Shown here: in pieces, positions 1 through 5,479 of the stretch
Layout of the letters: the number at the start of each line of letters is the position of its first letter
How positions within the stretch are numbered: position 1 is the first letter of the stretch
From: Blautia sp.
GTDB taxonomy: Bacteria; Bacillota; Clostridia; Lachnospirales; Lachnospiraceae
Length of the DNA stretch: 6,488 nt
Reading direction: 5' to 3'
Assembly: GCA_030841965.1 (NCBI GenBank)
Contig: JAUUSJ010000193.1
Span: 1-6,488, forward strand
Translations under genes and position numbers: made by a program
The notes under the pieces: generated by a model
What the model saw: the letters and a program-made list of their open reading frames with translations, nothing else
Told to the model about the DNA's origin: nothing
The model's database searches: none

Positions 1-58
1 CGAAAAACCGCTCCACTCTCTATCGTTTTTCGAGGACATATCGACGGTCTCTCTTGGC
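1..58 (+). repeat. 196-bp palindromic element, copy 1 (3' part only)
   Basis: The first 58 bases match the 3' end of the two complete elements at 1817-2012 and 3078-3273. The shared core piece CGAAAAACCGCTCCACTCTC runs into TATC, followed by a 34-nt outer arm at 25-58 that begins GTTT and ends CTCTCTTGGC. The arm's middle block (TTCGAGGACATATCGAC, 29-45) differs from that of both other copies. The 5' arm and most of the core lie before the window. The conserved flank after the arm (TG, then TGG, then A-ACA-T) is also present up to about position 78. Confidence 0.85.
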
Positions 59-100
59 TGGGTACTGGCAAGACAATCTAAATTTTTTGTATTTATAAAG

Positions 101-142
101 GCAACTAATATACAGTTTTAATGTAAGTTGCTTGCTTTTTTT
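101..142 (+). terminator. Candidate intrinsic terminator of an upstream transcript
   Basis: GCAACT (101-106) pairs with AGTTGC (126-131), and TACA (111-114) can pair with TGTA (122-125) on top of it with a 4-nt bulge. A run of seven T at 136-142 follows shortly after the stem. The stem is modest and bulged, so this is a plausible rather than certain terminator. It would end transcription entering from the left, away from the dehydrogenase gene. Confidence 0.5.
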
Positions 143-230
143 ATTCATGAGAATTTTATGTTGTCTTGTATGACGGAAGCTGCAAGTGTCTGGGCTTAAT
201 TATGATGAAAAGATAATGAACAATAAGCAT

Positions 231-279
231 AAATAATGTCTAAAATTTTGAGGGAAAAAAGAAATTTTAGACATTATTT
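231..279. terminator. 18-bp perfect inverted repeat, possible bidirectional terminator
   Basis: AAATAATGTCTAAAATTT (231-248) is exactly repeated in inverse orientation at 262-279, with a 13-nt purine-rich loop. T-rich sequence follows on the + side and A-rich sequence precedes it, as in bidirectional terminators, but the stem contains only three G-C pairs per arm. It could instead be a protein-binding palindrome. No gene lies between it and the dehydrogenase promoter. Confidence 0.45.
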
Positions 280-345
280 TGTTGCTGAAAAATAAAATGC
301 TTCATAAAAATCACCAAAAAATCACGAAAAGCTCATGAAAAACTC

Positions 346-374
346 TTTCCTAAAATCCACAAATATGATATGAT
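346..374 (+). promoter_or_regulatory. Candidate sigma-A promoter of the alcohol dehydrogenase
   Basis: TATGAT (369-374) is a good -10 box. With a 17-bp spacer the -35 would be TTTCCT (346-351), which is weak. An overlapping TATGAT at 364-369 is an alternative. The predicted start near 381 leaves a leader of about 158 nt. A weak -35 would fit dependence on an activator or tight repression. Confidence 0.4.
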
Positions 375-386
375 AAATATAACGAG

Positions 387-404
387 ATGTTATTAATTTA
401 ACAA
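387..404. promoter_or_regulatory. Candidate Rex (redox repressor) operator
   Basis: ATGTTATTAATTTAACAA matches the clostridial Rex consensus TTGTTAA-N4-TTAACAA at 12 of 14 defined positions, and has the inverted TGTTA-N6-TAACA core. It sits just downstream of the predicted transcription start, where a bound repressor would block the promoter. Rex responds to the NADH/NAD+ ratio and commonly controls fermentative alcohol dehydrogenases, so the site fits the downstream gene. In such AT-rich DNA a chance match cannot be excluded. Confidence 0.45.
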
Positions 405-410
405 TATTTT

Positions 411-482
411 ATGATGAGAATTGCGGGAGCATATTGTGCGGAGCAATTCGGTATCATAGGGGTCAAAAGACCTTTTGACTCC
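411..482 (+). promoter_or_regulatory. Structured 5' leader of the dehydrogenase mRNA (two hairpins)
   Basis: First hairpin: GAATTGC (418-424) pairs with GCAATTC (443-449), extended outward by ATGAT (411-415) with ATCAT (453-457). Second hairpin: GGGGTCAAAA (459-468) pairs with TTTTGACTCC (473-482), ten pairs with one G-U, around the loop GACC. No T-run follows, so the second is not an obvious terminator. The two stems may protect the mRNA or be read by a factor; no known riboswitch was recognised. The first hairpin shares its sequence with a motif at 5289-5325. Confidence 0.55.
420..457 (+). repeat. Dispersed palindromic motif, copy A (dehydrogenase leader)
   Basis: ATTGCGGGAGCA, a 10-nt spacer, AGCAATT and a terminal TCAT. 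The same arrangement recurs at 5289-5325 with one C/T change in the first block and a 9-nt spacer. Both copies can form a short stem, ATTG with CAAT. The match suggests a REP-like family scattered in intergenic regions of this genome. Confidence 0.5.
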
Positions 483-538
483 AACATCATTTCATAAGAT
501 TTCACGCTATCAAAAAGGTAGCAGAAAGGGAGGAAGAC

Positions 539-1756
539 ATGGGAAGATTCACATTACCAAGAGATTTATATCACGGAAAGGGCTCTCTTGAGACGTTAAA
601 GACATTGGAGGGCAAGAAAGCGATTATCTGTGTCGGCGGTGGCTCTATGAAACGTTTTGGATTTTTAGACAGAGCAAAAGCTTACTTAGAGGAAGCTGGA
701 ATGGAAGTAAAGCTATTTGAGGGAATTGAGCCAGACCCATCTGTTGACACTGTCATGAGAGGCGCAGAAGTTATGGCAGAGTTTGAGCCTGATTGGATTG
801 TAGCTATGGGTGGAGGTTCTCCTATCGATGCCGCAAAGGCTATGTGGATTAAGTATGAGTATCCAGATATCACTTTTGAGGACATGTGTAAAGTCTTTGG
901 TATTCCAAAGCTTCGCAAGAAAGCTCATTTTTGTGCAATTCCATCTACCTCTGGAACGGCAACAGAAGTTACGGCGTTTTCCATTATCACAGATTATGAA
1001 AAGGGAATCAAATATCCAATCGCAGATTTTGAGATTACTCCTGATGTGGCCATTGTAGATCCAGATTTAGCGGAGACGATGCCTAAGAAATTAGTTGCCC
1101 ATACAGGTATGGATGCGATGACACATGCTATCGAGGCTTATGTATCTACAGCTAACTGTGATTATACAGACCCTCTGGCAATCCACGCTATTGAGATGAT
1201 TCAGAAGGATTTGATTGATTCCTATAATGGAGATATGGAAAAGAGAGCTTCTATGCATAATGCACAGTGCCTGGCAGGTATGGCGTTTAGTAATGCTCTA
1301 CTTGGTATTGTACATTCTATGGCCCATAAGACAGGAGCTGTATTTGCCGATTACGGCGCACATATTATCCACGGTGCTGCCAATGCTATGTATCTTCCAA
1401 AGGTTATTGCATTTAACGCAAAGGATGAGACGGCGAAAGCTCGATATGGAGTTATCGCTGATTATATGAAGCTTGGTGGAGAGACATTGGATGAGAAGGT
1501 TGATTTATTAATCAAATATCTGCGCAAGATGAATGATGAGCTTAATATTCCACATTGTATTAAGAACTATGGAGCAGATAGCTATCCAACAGAGCAGGGA
1601 TTTGTTCCAGAAGAAGTATTCTTAGAGAGACTTCCTGATATTGCGGCAAACGCCATCTTAGATGCATGTACAGGTTCCAATCCTCGTCAGCCAAGTCAGG
1701 AAGAGATGGAGAAATTATTGAAATGTTGCTACTATGATACAGAGGTAGATTTCTAA
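539..1756 (+). CDS. Iron-containing (group III) alcohol dehydrogenase, 405 aa
   Basis: This is a member of the Fe-ADH family (PF00465), cytosolic enzymes that interconvert aldehydes or ketones and alcohols with NAD(P)H. Visible in the protein are the nucleotide-binding GGGSPIDAAK (91-100), the PSTSGTATEVT stretch (135-145) and the helix MDAMTHAIEAY (191-201). By alignment with E. coli FucO, the metal ligands should be D192, H196, H259 and H278, with H263 as the catalytic-site histidine. The spacing H259 to H278 is 19 residues against 14 in FucO, so the metal loop (GAVFADYGAHII) is about five residues longer. Length is normal for the family. The ATG at 539 is supported by GGGAGG at 528-533, five bases upstream. 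The gene is preceded by its own promoter and a Rex-like site, and no intrinsic terminator is evident before the palindromic element 60 bp downstream. Substrate (ethanol, butanol, diol or other) cannot be told from sequence. Confidence 0.95.
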   Translation: MGRFTLPRDLYHGKGSLETLKTLEGKKAIICVGGGSMKRFGFLDRAKAYLEEAGMEVKLFEGIEPDPSVDTVMRGAEVMAEFEPDWIVAMGGGSPIDAAKAMWIKYEYPDITFEDMCKVFGIPKLRKKAHFCAIPSTSGTATEVTAFSIITDYEKGIKYPIADFEITPDVAIVDPDLAETMPKKLVAHTGMDAMTHAIEAYVSTANCDYTDPLAIHAIEMIQKDLIDSYNGDMEKRASMHNAQCLAGMAFSNALLGIVHSMAHKTGAVFADYGAHIIHGAANAMYLPKVIAFNAKDETAKARYGVIADYMKLGGETLDEKVDLLIKYLRKMNDELNIPHCIKNYGADSYPTEQGFVPEEVFLERLPDIAANAILDACTGSNPRQPSQEEMEKLLKCCYYDTEVDF

Positions 1757-1816
1757 GCTACAAAGTAGTGGAGTAGTGGTTTAGGATGAATTGCTGAGAG
1801 AGTGATGGGGACAGAC

Positions 1817-2012
1817 GCTAAGAGAGCAAGGAGAGATATGCCCCACAAACACGTTCGTTCCCACGATTTTTCGACATACGCTGATTTTTGCCGCCTCCCG
1901 CAAACTCGCGCCTTTGGCGCTCAGACAGTGCTCCAGCGGCAAAGCTAAGTATATCGAAAAATCGCTCCACTCTCTATCGTTTGTGGGGCATATCTCTCCT
2001 TGCTCTCTTGGC
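1817..2012 (+). repeat. 196-bp palindromic element, copy 2 (complete)
   Basis: The element is a nearly full-length palindrome. Outer arms 1817-1850 and 1979-2012 pair over 34 bp with one T/G wobble. After an internal loop, 1864-1879 pairs with 1949-1964 (15 of 16). Then TTTGCCGC (1887-1894) pairs with GCGGCAAA (1936-1943), and GCGCC-TTT-GGCGC (1908-1920) caps the structure. The core is more GC-rich than its surroundings. The conserved 5' edge is GACAGAC-GCTAAGAGAG; the 3' edge is CTCTCTTGGC-TG with further weak conservation to about 2030. No protein is encoded. It lies 60 bp after the dehydrogenase stop and may form the 3' end of that mRNA, but no T-run follows, so it is not a standard terminator. 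Candidates are a small mobile element or a structured RNA; I recognise no named family. Confidence 0.9.
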
Positions 2013-2128
2013 TGGTTGTTGGAGAAACAATTAAAAATTGATACTCTATTGTTTTAAAAACAGAGAACAAATAGTATAGTAAAATAATGATAATGTATAT
2101 GTCGATTATATGATGGATGAGTCAATTT

Positions 2129-2385
2129 TACGGTCAGTTTAAGTGAATTTAACTTCTTGACTATAATAAAATCGATGATTCTACAGTTGTTTTAGCCTAT
2201 TTTAACTTTACAACTGTAATCAGAGTGATATTCTACAGTTGTTTTAGGTTATTCTAACTTTATGACTGTAATCAAAGTGATAATTCTACAGTTATTTTAG
2301 ACTATTTTGACTTCTCAACCGTAATTATAGTAATATCCCCATAGATATTTTAGATTGTTTTAATTTTTTTGCATTCTTCAAATAT
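2129..2385. repeat. Degenerate 52/53-bp tandem array, about five units
   Basis: Units start near 2129, 2181, 2233, 2286 and 2339. The best conserved are 2181-2232 and 2233-2285, sharing CTACAGTTGTTTTAG, then TATT-TAACTTTA, then ACTGTAATCA-AGTGATA. The first and last units are decayed. Each central unit contains an inverted pair (TACAGTTGT with ACAACTGTA in unit 2181) and could form a hairpin. The inter-palindrome segments are also conserved, which argues against spacers. The period is close to five helical turns. No ORF crosses it; the function is unknown. Confidence 0.8.
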
Positions 2386-2555
2386 ATAGTTGAGACAGTA
2401 CTGACACTTCAACGGCTAAAGCACGCCTTGTTCTTACATACATGCACTTCTAAATATACTCGAAAGCATATAAAATGAATGAATTTCTATAAGAATTTCA
2501 CTACCAAAATCCTCTTGTATTCATTAGCGATAGCATAAGGTTCGTGTCAAAACCT

Positions 2556-2952
2556 ATTTATAATAAATAAGCCAGAAAACCCATGTGTCTTTAGACCGTG
2601 GGATGAATGGCATTACACTCGACGAAGTACATGAAAAACATTGTATTTCAACAAAACACATGATATAATGCCAATATGTAAGCACATCATATTCGTACTT
2701 TGACAAGTTAAAATAGATGGTTGTACTGTCTAATCGTACCGTACGTAAAATTTTAAACGTCAGTTAGCCTTCTGCAAAAAGTGTAGTCATACCGCTTACA
2801 GCAAAAAGTAACGTTGTGAGCCTTACGGCTCTATACACTAGTGGCGAAGTGGACACGCCAATAAGAATAAGGATTGCATAAGTAATCAAACTTCTTAAAT
2901 AGGTGCGTAAGCACCTTAGAAGCCCATTACCTTTAGGTGATGGGTAGTTCAC
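2556..2952 (+). mobile_element. ORF-less IS200/IS605-type element (PATE/MITE-like)
   Basis: The right part ends with a hairpin (2923-2944, CCCATTACC with GGTGATGGG) followed by TAGTTCAC, the characteristic right end of clostridial IS605/IS1341 elements. A matching left-end hairpin lies at 2580-2602 (CCCATG-T-GTC with GAC-CGTGGG), followed by GATGAATGG. These single-stranded hairpins are what the TnpA (Y1 transposase) family recognises. Between the ends there is room for only about 320 bp, no tnpA or tnpB reading frame survives, and a promoter remains. The left cleavage point is uncertain; TTTAT at 2556-2560 is the best target-like sequence near the hairpin. Mobility would need a transposase supplied elsewhere. 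Confidence 0.65.
2641..2669 (+). promoter_or_regulatory. Promoter inside the IS605-type element
   Basis: TTGTAT (2641-2646), a 17-bp spacer and a perfect TATAAT (2664-2669) form a good sigma-A promoter about 40 bp inside the left end. In intact elements a promoter here would drive tnpA or tnpB. Here no start codon with a ribosome binding site follows, so the transcript would be non-coding and run into the omega-RNA-like right end. Confidence 0.55.
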
Positions 2953-2968
2953 ATTATATATGATAGAC
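2800..2968 (+). ncRNA. Omega-RNA-like (TnpB guide RNA) scaffold remnant
   Basis: In IS200/IS605 elements the 3' end of the element is transcribed as the omega RNA that guides TnpB; the guide is the flanking DNA just past the right end. Here a series of hairpins leads to that end: GAGCC-TTAC-GGCTC (2818-2831), TGGCG with CGCCA (2842-2860), AGGTGC-GTAA-GCACCT with a GNRA-type loop (2901-2916), and the right-end hairpin (2923-2944) finishing TTCAC at 2952. Bases 2953-2968 (ATTATATATGATAGAC) would be the guide. The fold and the end fit the class; that it is transcribed or used is inference, since no TnpB is encoded in the window. The 5' boundary is approximate. Confidence 0.5.
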
Positions 2969-3077
2969 AGACTAAAAAATTCAATATTTTTGTGCTATCC
3001 ATCCCATACCTGAAAGAGCGGACTTTCCACACATTTCTATAGGATATAACAGTTTTATAATGTTTCGCCAATGCACA

Positions 3078-3273
3078 GCCAAGAGAGCAAATAGATGTCT
3101 CCTCCGAAAACAATAGAGAGTGGAGCGGTTTTTCGATATACTTAGCTTTGCCGCTGGAGCATTGTTTGAGTGCCGTAGGCGCGAGTTTGCGGGAGGCGGC
3201 AAAAATCAGCGTATGTCGAAAAACCGTGGGAACGAACGTGTTTACGGAGGAGACATCTATTTGCTCTCTTAGC
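3078..3273 (-). repeat. 196-bp palindromic element, copy 3 (complete, inverted)
   Basis: This copy has exactly the length of copy 2 but the opposite orientation. Arms 3078-3111 and 3240-3273 pair over 34 bp, with one mismatch and one C/A that is a G-T on the other strand. Its 128-bp core differs from copy 2 at eight positions. Two of these are a matched change that keeps a base pair (A-T in copy 2, G-C here, in the 16-bp inner stem), and five cluster in the apical region. The middle 17 bp of the arm differs from copy 2 at nine positions, eight of them compensated in the other arm. The several overlapping frames open across it are by-products of the palindrome and show no protein-like sequence. 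Confidence 0.9.
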
Positions 3274-3350
3274 GTCTGTCTCCTTATCATCTGTCTCCTT
3301 ATCATCTGTCCCCTTAGCTTCTACCCTCTTAGCATCTATTCTCATCCACC
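3261..3350. repeat. 15-bp tandem repeat merging with the end of copy 3
   Basis: Units of 15 bp at 3276-3290 and 3291-3305 are identical (CTGTCTCCTTATCAT). Those at 3306-3320, 3321-3335 and 3336-3350 are increasingly divergent. The unit register also fits 3261-3275, which is the terminal part of the palindromic element's arm (CTCTCTTAGC) plus its flank. On the - strand the array reads as repeated GGAGACAGATGATAA leading into the element's GACAGAC edge, so it looks like an expansion of the element's 5' boundary. Confidence 0.8.
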
Positions 3351-3380
3351 ATCTATTCCAAAAAAGAAAAAAACGATGAC

Positions 3381-3409
3381 TTGTCAAGAAATTCCAACTA
3401 AGTTATAAT
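3381..3409 (+). promoter_or_regulatory. Strong sigma-A promoter upstream of the ATPase gene
   Basis: TTGTCA (3381-3386), a 17-bp spacer and a perfect TATAAT (3404-3409). The predicted start near 3416 gives a leader of about 130 nt to the ATG at 3549. The leader holds a 12-bp direct repeat AAACCAGATAGA (3443-3454 and 3470-3481), whose second copy can also pair with TCTGGT at 3492-3497. This may be an operator or a leader hairpin; no known family was recognised. Confidence 0.6.
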
Positions 3410-3508
3410 AATAAAGAAAAAATATAATGCTATGCATAAAACAAACCAGATAGATTAGATGGACCAAATAAACCAGATAGAACACTTCTCTTCTGGTAAA
3501 GCACACTA

Positions 3509-3517
3509 TGCTACAAT
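3509..3517 (+). promoter_or_regulatory. Second, extended -10 promoter candidate for the ATPase gene
   Basis: TGCTACAAT provides an extended -10 (TG-N-TACAAT) with no convincing -35 upstream (TCTTCT at 17 bp). A start near 3524 would give a leader of about 25 nt. It is weaker evidence than the promoter at 3381-3409, but the two are compatible. Confidence 0.3.
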
Positions 3518-3548
3518 GCATACATTATGAGAATAGAAGGGAGCATAT

Positions 3549-5282
3549 ATGCAATTAGCAAAGCAATTACAAGAATCACTTCGAGCGATTCACAAAAAAG
3601 GCTATCCAGCCTATAAATCGCTAAGAGGTGCCTATAAATTTAAATCTTATATTTTATCTATTGACCACGTACAAGGAGACCCATTTGCGTCTCCATCTCA
3701 TATCAGTGTGAGAATTACAAAGGAAAACGCAGCTTTTCCAGATTTCTGTTACGCAAGCAAGCTTACAAGAGTCACGCTGGCGGATTATCTTACTAGGCAG
3801 TTTGAGCGTCAGGTGGGAAGATATACATTTCAGGCAAAGGGTTCAGGAAAAAGTGGATTAATTTCTGTCAGTCACTGTGGACAGGAAGTTCTAGAGCGAA
3901 CAGCCTGTGAGGTGACAGATAGAGAGATTATTGCAAGATTTTTCGTCGGATTTCCAGCAAATGGAAGGACAATCAATGCGATTGAGCTTGAGAAGATTTT
4001 GTTTGACTATCTTCCAATCTGTGTGGAGAATGCATTTTTTTATGAGAAGTTGAATAAAAGACAGGTCGAGCAGACTATTTTCTTAGCGGAGGACCAAGCT
4101 TATATTCGAGAGCAATTGAGAGAAAGAGATATGGTTGCTTTTGTGGCAGATGGTGCAGTATTACCAAGAGAGAGTGGAGTCTCCAAAAAACCGATGAGGG
4201 ATGCAACGGTGTTTTCTTCTCCTGAGAGCTTGAGAGTTTCCATGCAGCTTCCGCATAAAGGTCAGATAACTGGAGTGGGAATAAAATCAGGAATTACATT
4301 AATTGTCGGCGGAGGATATCACGGAAAATCAACGCTTTTGACAGCACTTGATACAGGAGTATATAATCATATCGCCGGGGATGGAAGAGAGTATGTTATC
4401 ACTGATGAGACAGCGTTAAAGCTTCGCTCAGAGGACGGCAGATTTATTAAAGATGTTGATATCTCACTTTTTATCAATGATTTGCCAAATAAAAAGGATA
4501 CGAAATGCTTTTCCACGGAGGATGCGAGTGGAAGTACTTCTCAGGCAGCTGGCATTGTGGAGGGAATGGAGGCAGGAGCGAGAGTCTTTTTGCTTGACGA
4601 GGATACTTCTGCGACAAATTTTATGGTGAGAGATGCTTTTATGCAGGAGGTTATCTTGCAGGAGAAGGAGCCAATCACTCCATTTTTGGAGAGAGCGAGA
4701 GAACTGTATGAGCAGGCGGGAATTTCGACTATTTTGGTAGCTGGAAGTTCGGGAGCGTTTTTCCATATCGCTGATACAGTAATTCAGATGGACAATTATA
4801 TGCCTGTCGATATCACAAAGAGAGTCAAGGAACTTTGTGAGAAGTATCCAATCTCGGATATTCATCCGTCTAAGTTTGCGATGCCAGTGAGTAATCGAGT
4901 GATGACGAGAGCTAAGGCGGCAAAAAGCTTTCGAGGGGGAAATGACAGAGGAAATAGAGGAAGAGGAGACAAAGAAGAGAGGTTAAAGGTGAAAGTTCAC
5001 GGAAGAGATGGATTTTCTCTCGGGAAAAAGGAGATTGACCTTCGCTATATTGAGCAATTGGTGGACTCGGAGCAGACGGCATCCCTTGGAATATTGCTAA
5101 AGTATGCCATTGAGCATATGGTGGATGACAGAAAGACAATTCCTCAGATAGTGGCATATTTAGAAAAGCAGTTGAAGGTAAAGGGATTAGAGTTTTTCTC
5201 AGAGGGAAGTTATATTCCTTGTGGTTATGCAATGCCAAGAATACAGGAGGTTTATTCTTGTTTTAATCGATATCGAAGATAA
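3549..5282 (+). CDS. ABC-class ATPase, COG3044/PF09818 family, 577 aa
   Basis: This is a soluble, stand-alone ABC-type ATPase with no membrane segments, so not a transporter subunit. After an N-terminal domain of about 245 residues come a Walker A motif GGGYHGKST (254-262), a signature-like TSQAAG (330-335) and a Walker B motif VFLLDED (346-352) with catalytic E351. The long interval between Walker A and Walker B is only about 85 residues, typical of this family. The bacterial role is unknown. A trypanosome relative, MRB1590, is an RNA-binding factor in mitochondrial RNA editing, so nucleic-acid binding is a reasonable guess. Supporting that, residues 462-473 (RGGNDRGNRGRG) form an arginine/glycine-rich linker before the C-terminal helical region. 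Full length for the family. The ATG is set by GAAGGGAG at 3536-3543. It has its own promoter and is not in an operon with its neighbours. Confidence 0.93.
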   Translation: MQLAKQLQESLRAIHKKGYPAYKSLRGAYKFKSYILSIDHVQGDPFASPSHISVRITKENAAFPDFCYASKLTRVTLADYLTRQFERQVGRYTFQAKGSGKSGLISVSHCGQEVLERTACEVTDREIIARFFVGFPANGRTINAIELEKILFDYLPICVENAFFYEKLNKRQVEQTIFLAEDQAYIREQLRERDMVAFVADGAVLPRESGVSKKPMRDATVFSSPESLRVSMQLPHKGQITGVGIKSGITLIVGGGYHGKSTLLTALDTGVYNHIAGDGREYVITDETALKLRSEDGRFIKDVDISLFINDLPNKKDTKCFSTEDASGSTSQAAGIVEGMEAGARVFLLDEDTSATNFMVRDAFMQEVILQEKEPITPFLERARELYEQAGISTILVAGSSGAFFHIADTVIQMDNYMPVDITKRVKELCEKYPISDIHPSKFAMPVSNRVMTRAKAAKSFRGGNDRGNRGRGDKEERLKVKVHGRDGFSLGKKEIDLRYIEQLVDSEQTASLGILLKYAIEHMVDDRKTIPQIVAYLEKQLKVKGLEFFSEGSYIPCGYAMPRIQEVYSCFNRYRR

Positions 5283-5288
5283 TTGGTG

Positions 5289-5325
5289 ATTGTGGGAGCA
5301 GTAATACAAAGCAATTAGATTTCAT
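5289..5325 (+). repeat. Dispersed palindromic motif, copy B (after the ATPase gene)
   Basis: ATTGTGGGAGCA (5289-5300), a 9-nt spacer, AGCAATT (5310-5316) and TTTCAT. It begins six bases after the ATPase stop codon. It corresponds block for block to the dehydrogenase leader motif at 420-457. It has no T-run, so it is not the terminator of the ATPase gene. Confidence 0.5.
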
Positions 5326-5404
5326 TTGCCGTGGCATCTGCCGAGAAAAACAGTTCCATATACAATGCCGTTAGATTGTCAAGGGGAAATTTCGTCAAAT
5401 GCAT

Positions 5405-5434
5405 ACTAATTATTACAAAAAAGTGACTAATTAT
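5405..5434. promoter_or_regulatory. Candidate LytTR-family operator (9-bp direct repeats, 12-bp gap)
   Basis: ACTAATTAT occurs at 5405-5413 and again at 5426-5434, identical and separated by exactly 12 bp. LytTR regulators (AgrA, ComE, PlnC) bind pairs of 9-bp direct repeats with a 12-bp spacer on one DNA face. Read on the - strand, ATAATTAGT fits 7 of 9 positions of the published LytTR half-site [TA][AC][CA]GTTN[AG][TG]. The pair ends 10 bp before a -35 box, the place for an activator, and a LytTR gene starts 200 bp downstream. The geometry is seen; binding is inference. Confidence 0.6.
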
Positions 5435-5444
5435 GACAATCAAC

Positions 5445-5473
5445 TTGAAAGCTTTCGGAACAAAAGTTAAAAT
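5445..5473 (+). promoter_or_regulatory. Promoter downstream of the LytTR-type repeats
   Basis: TTGAAA (5445-5450), a 17-bp spacer and TAAAAT (5468-5473) give a good sigma-A match. The predicted start near 5480 is only about 10 bp before a strong terminator hairpin at 5490, so most transcripts should end after about 65 nt. Confidence 0.6.
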
Positions 5474-5479
5474 AAAAAA

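Noticed and set aside
1817..2012. Simple intrinsic terminator for the dehydrogenase
   Set aside because: The hairpin is far longer than a terminator stem, no T-run follows, and the same unit recurs elsewhere in both orientations.
2129..2385. CRISPR array (units with GTTTTAG and ACAAC recall type II repeats)
   Set aside because: The period is only 52-53 bp, the segments between the palindromes are conserved rather than unique, units are degenerate, and no cas gene is present.
2764..2952. 62-aa - strand frame in the IS605-type element
   Set aside because: It runs antisense through the omega-RNA-like hairpins and lacks a start signal; it is not a tnpA or tnpB remnant.
2949..3387. Overlapping - strand frames (118, 73 and 81 aa)
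   Set aside because: They are by-products of the inverted repeat; no domain-like sequence, no ribosome binding site, and low-complexity DDKETDDKET-type repeats.
3148..3408. 86-aa + strand reading frame across the palindromic element and the 15-bp repeat
   Set aside because: Its sequence comes from the palindrome and from tandem 5-residue repeats, there is no ribosome binding site, and the mirrored - strand is equally open.
4464..5238. - strand frames inside the ATPase gene
   Set aside because: They are shadows of a well-supported + strand gene with clear Walker motifs.
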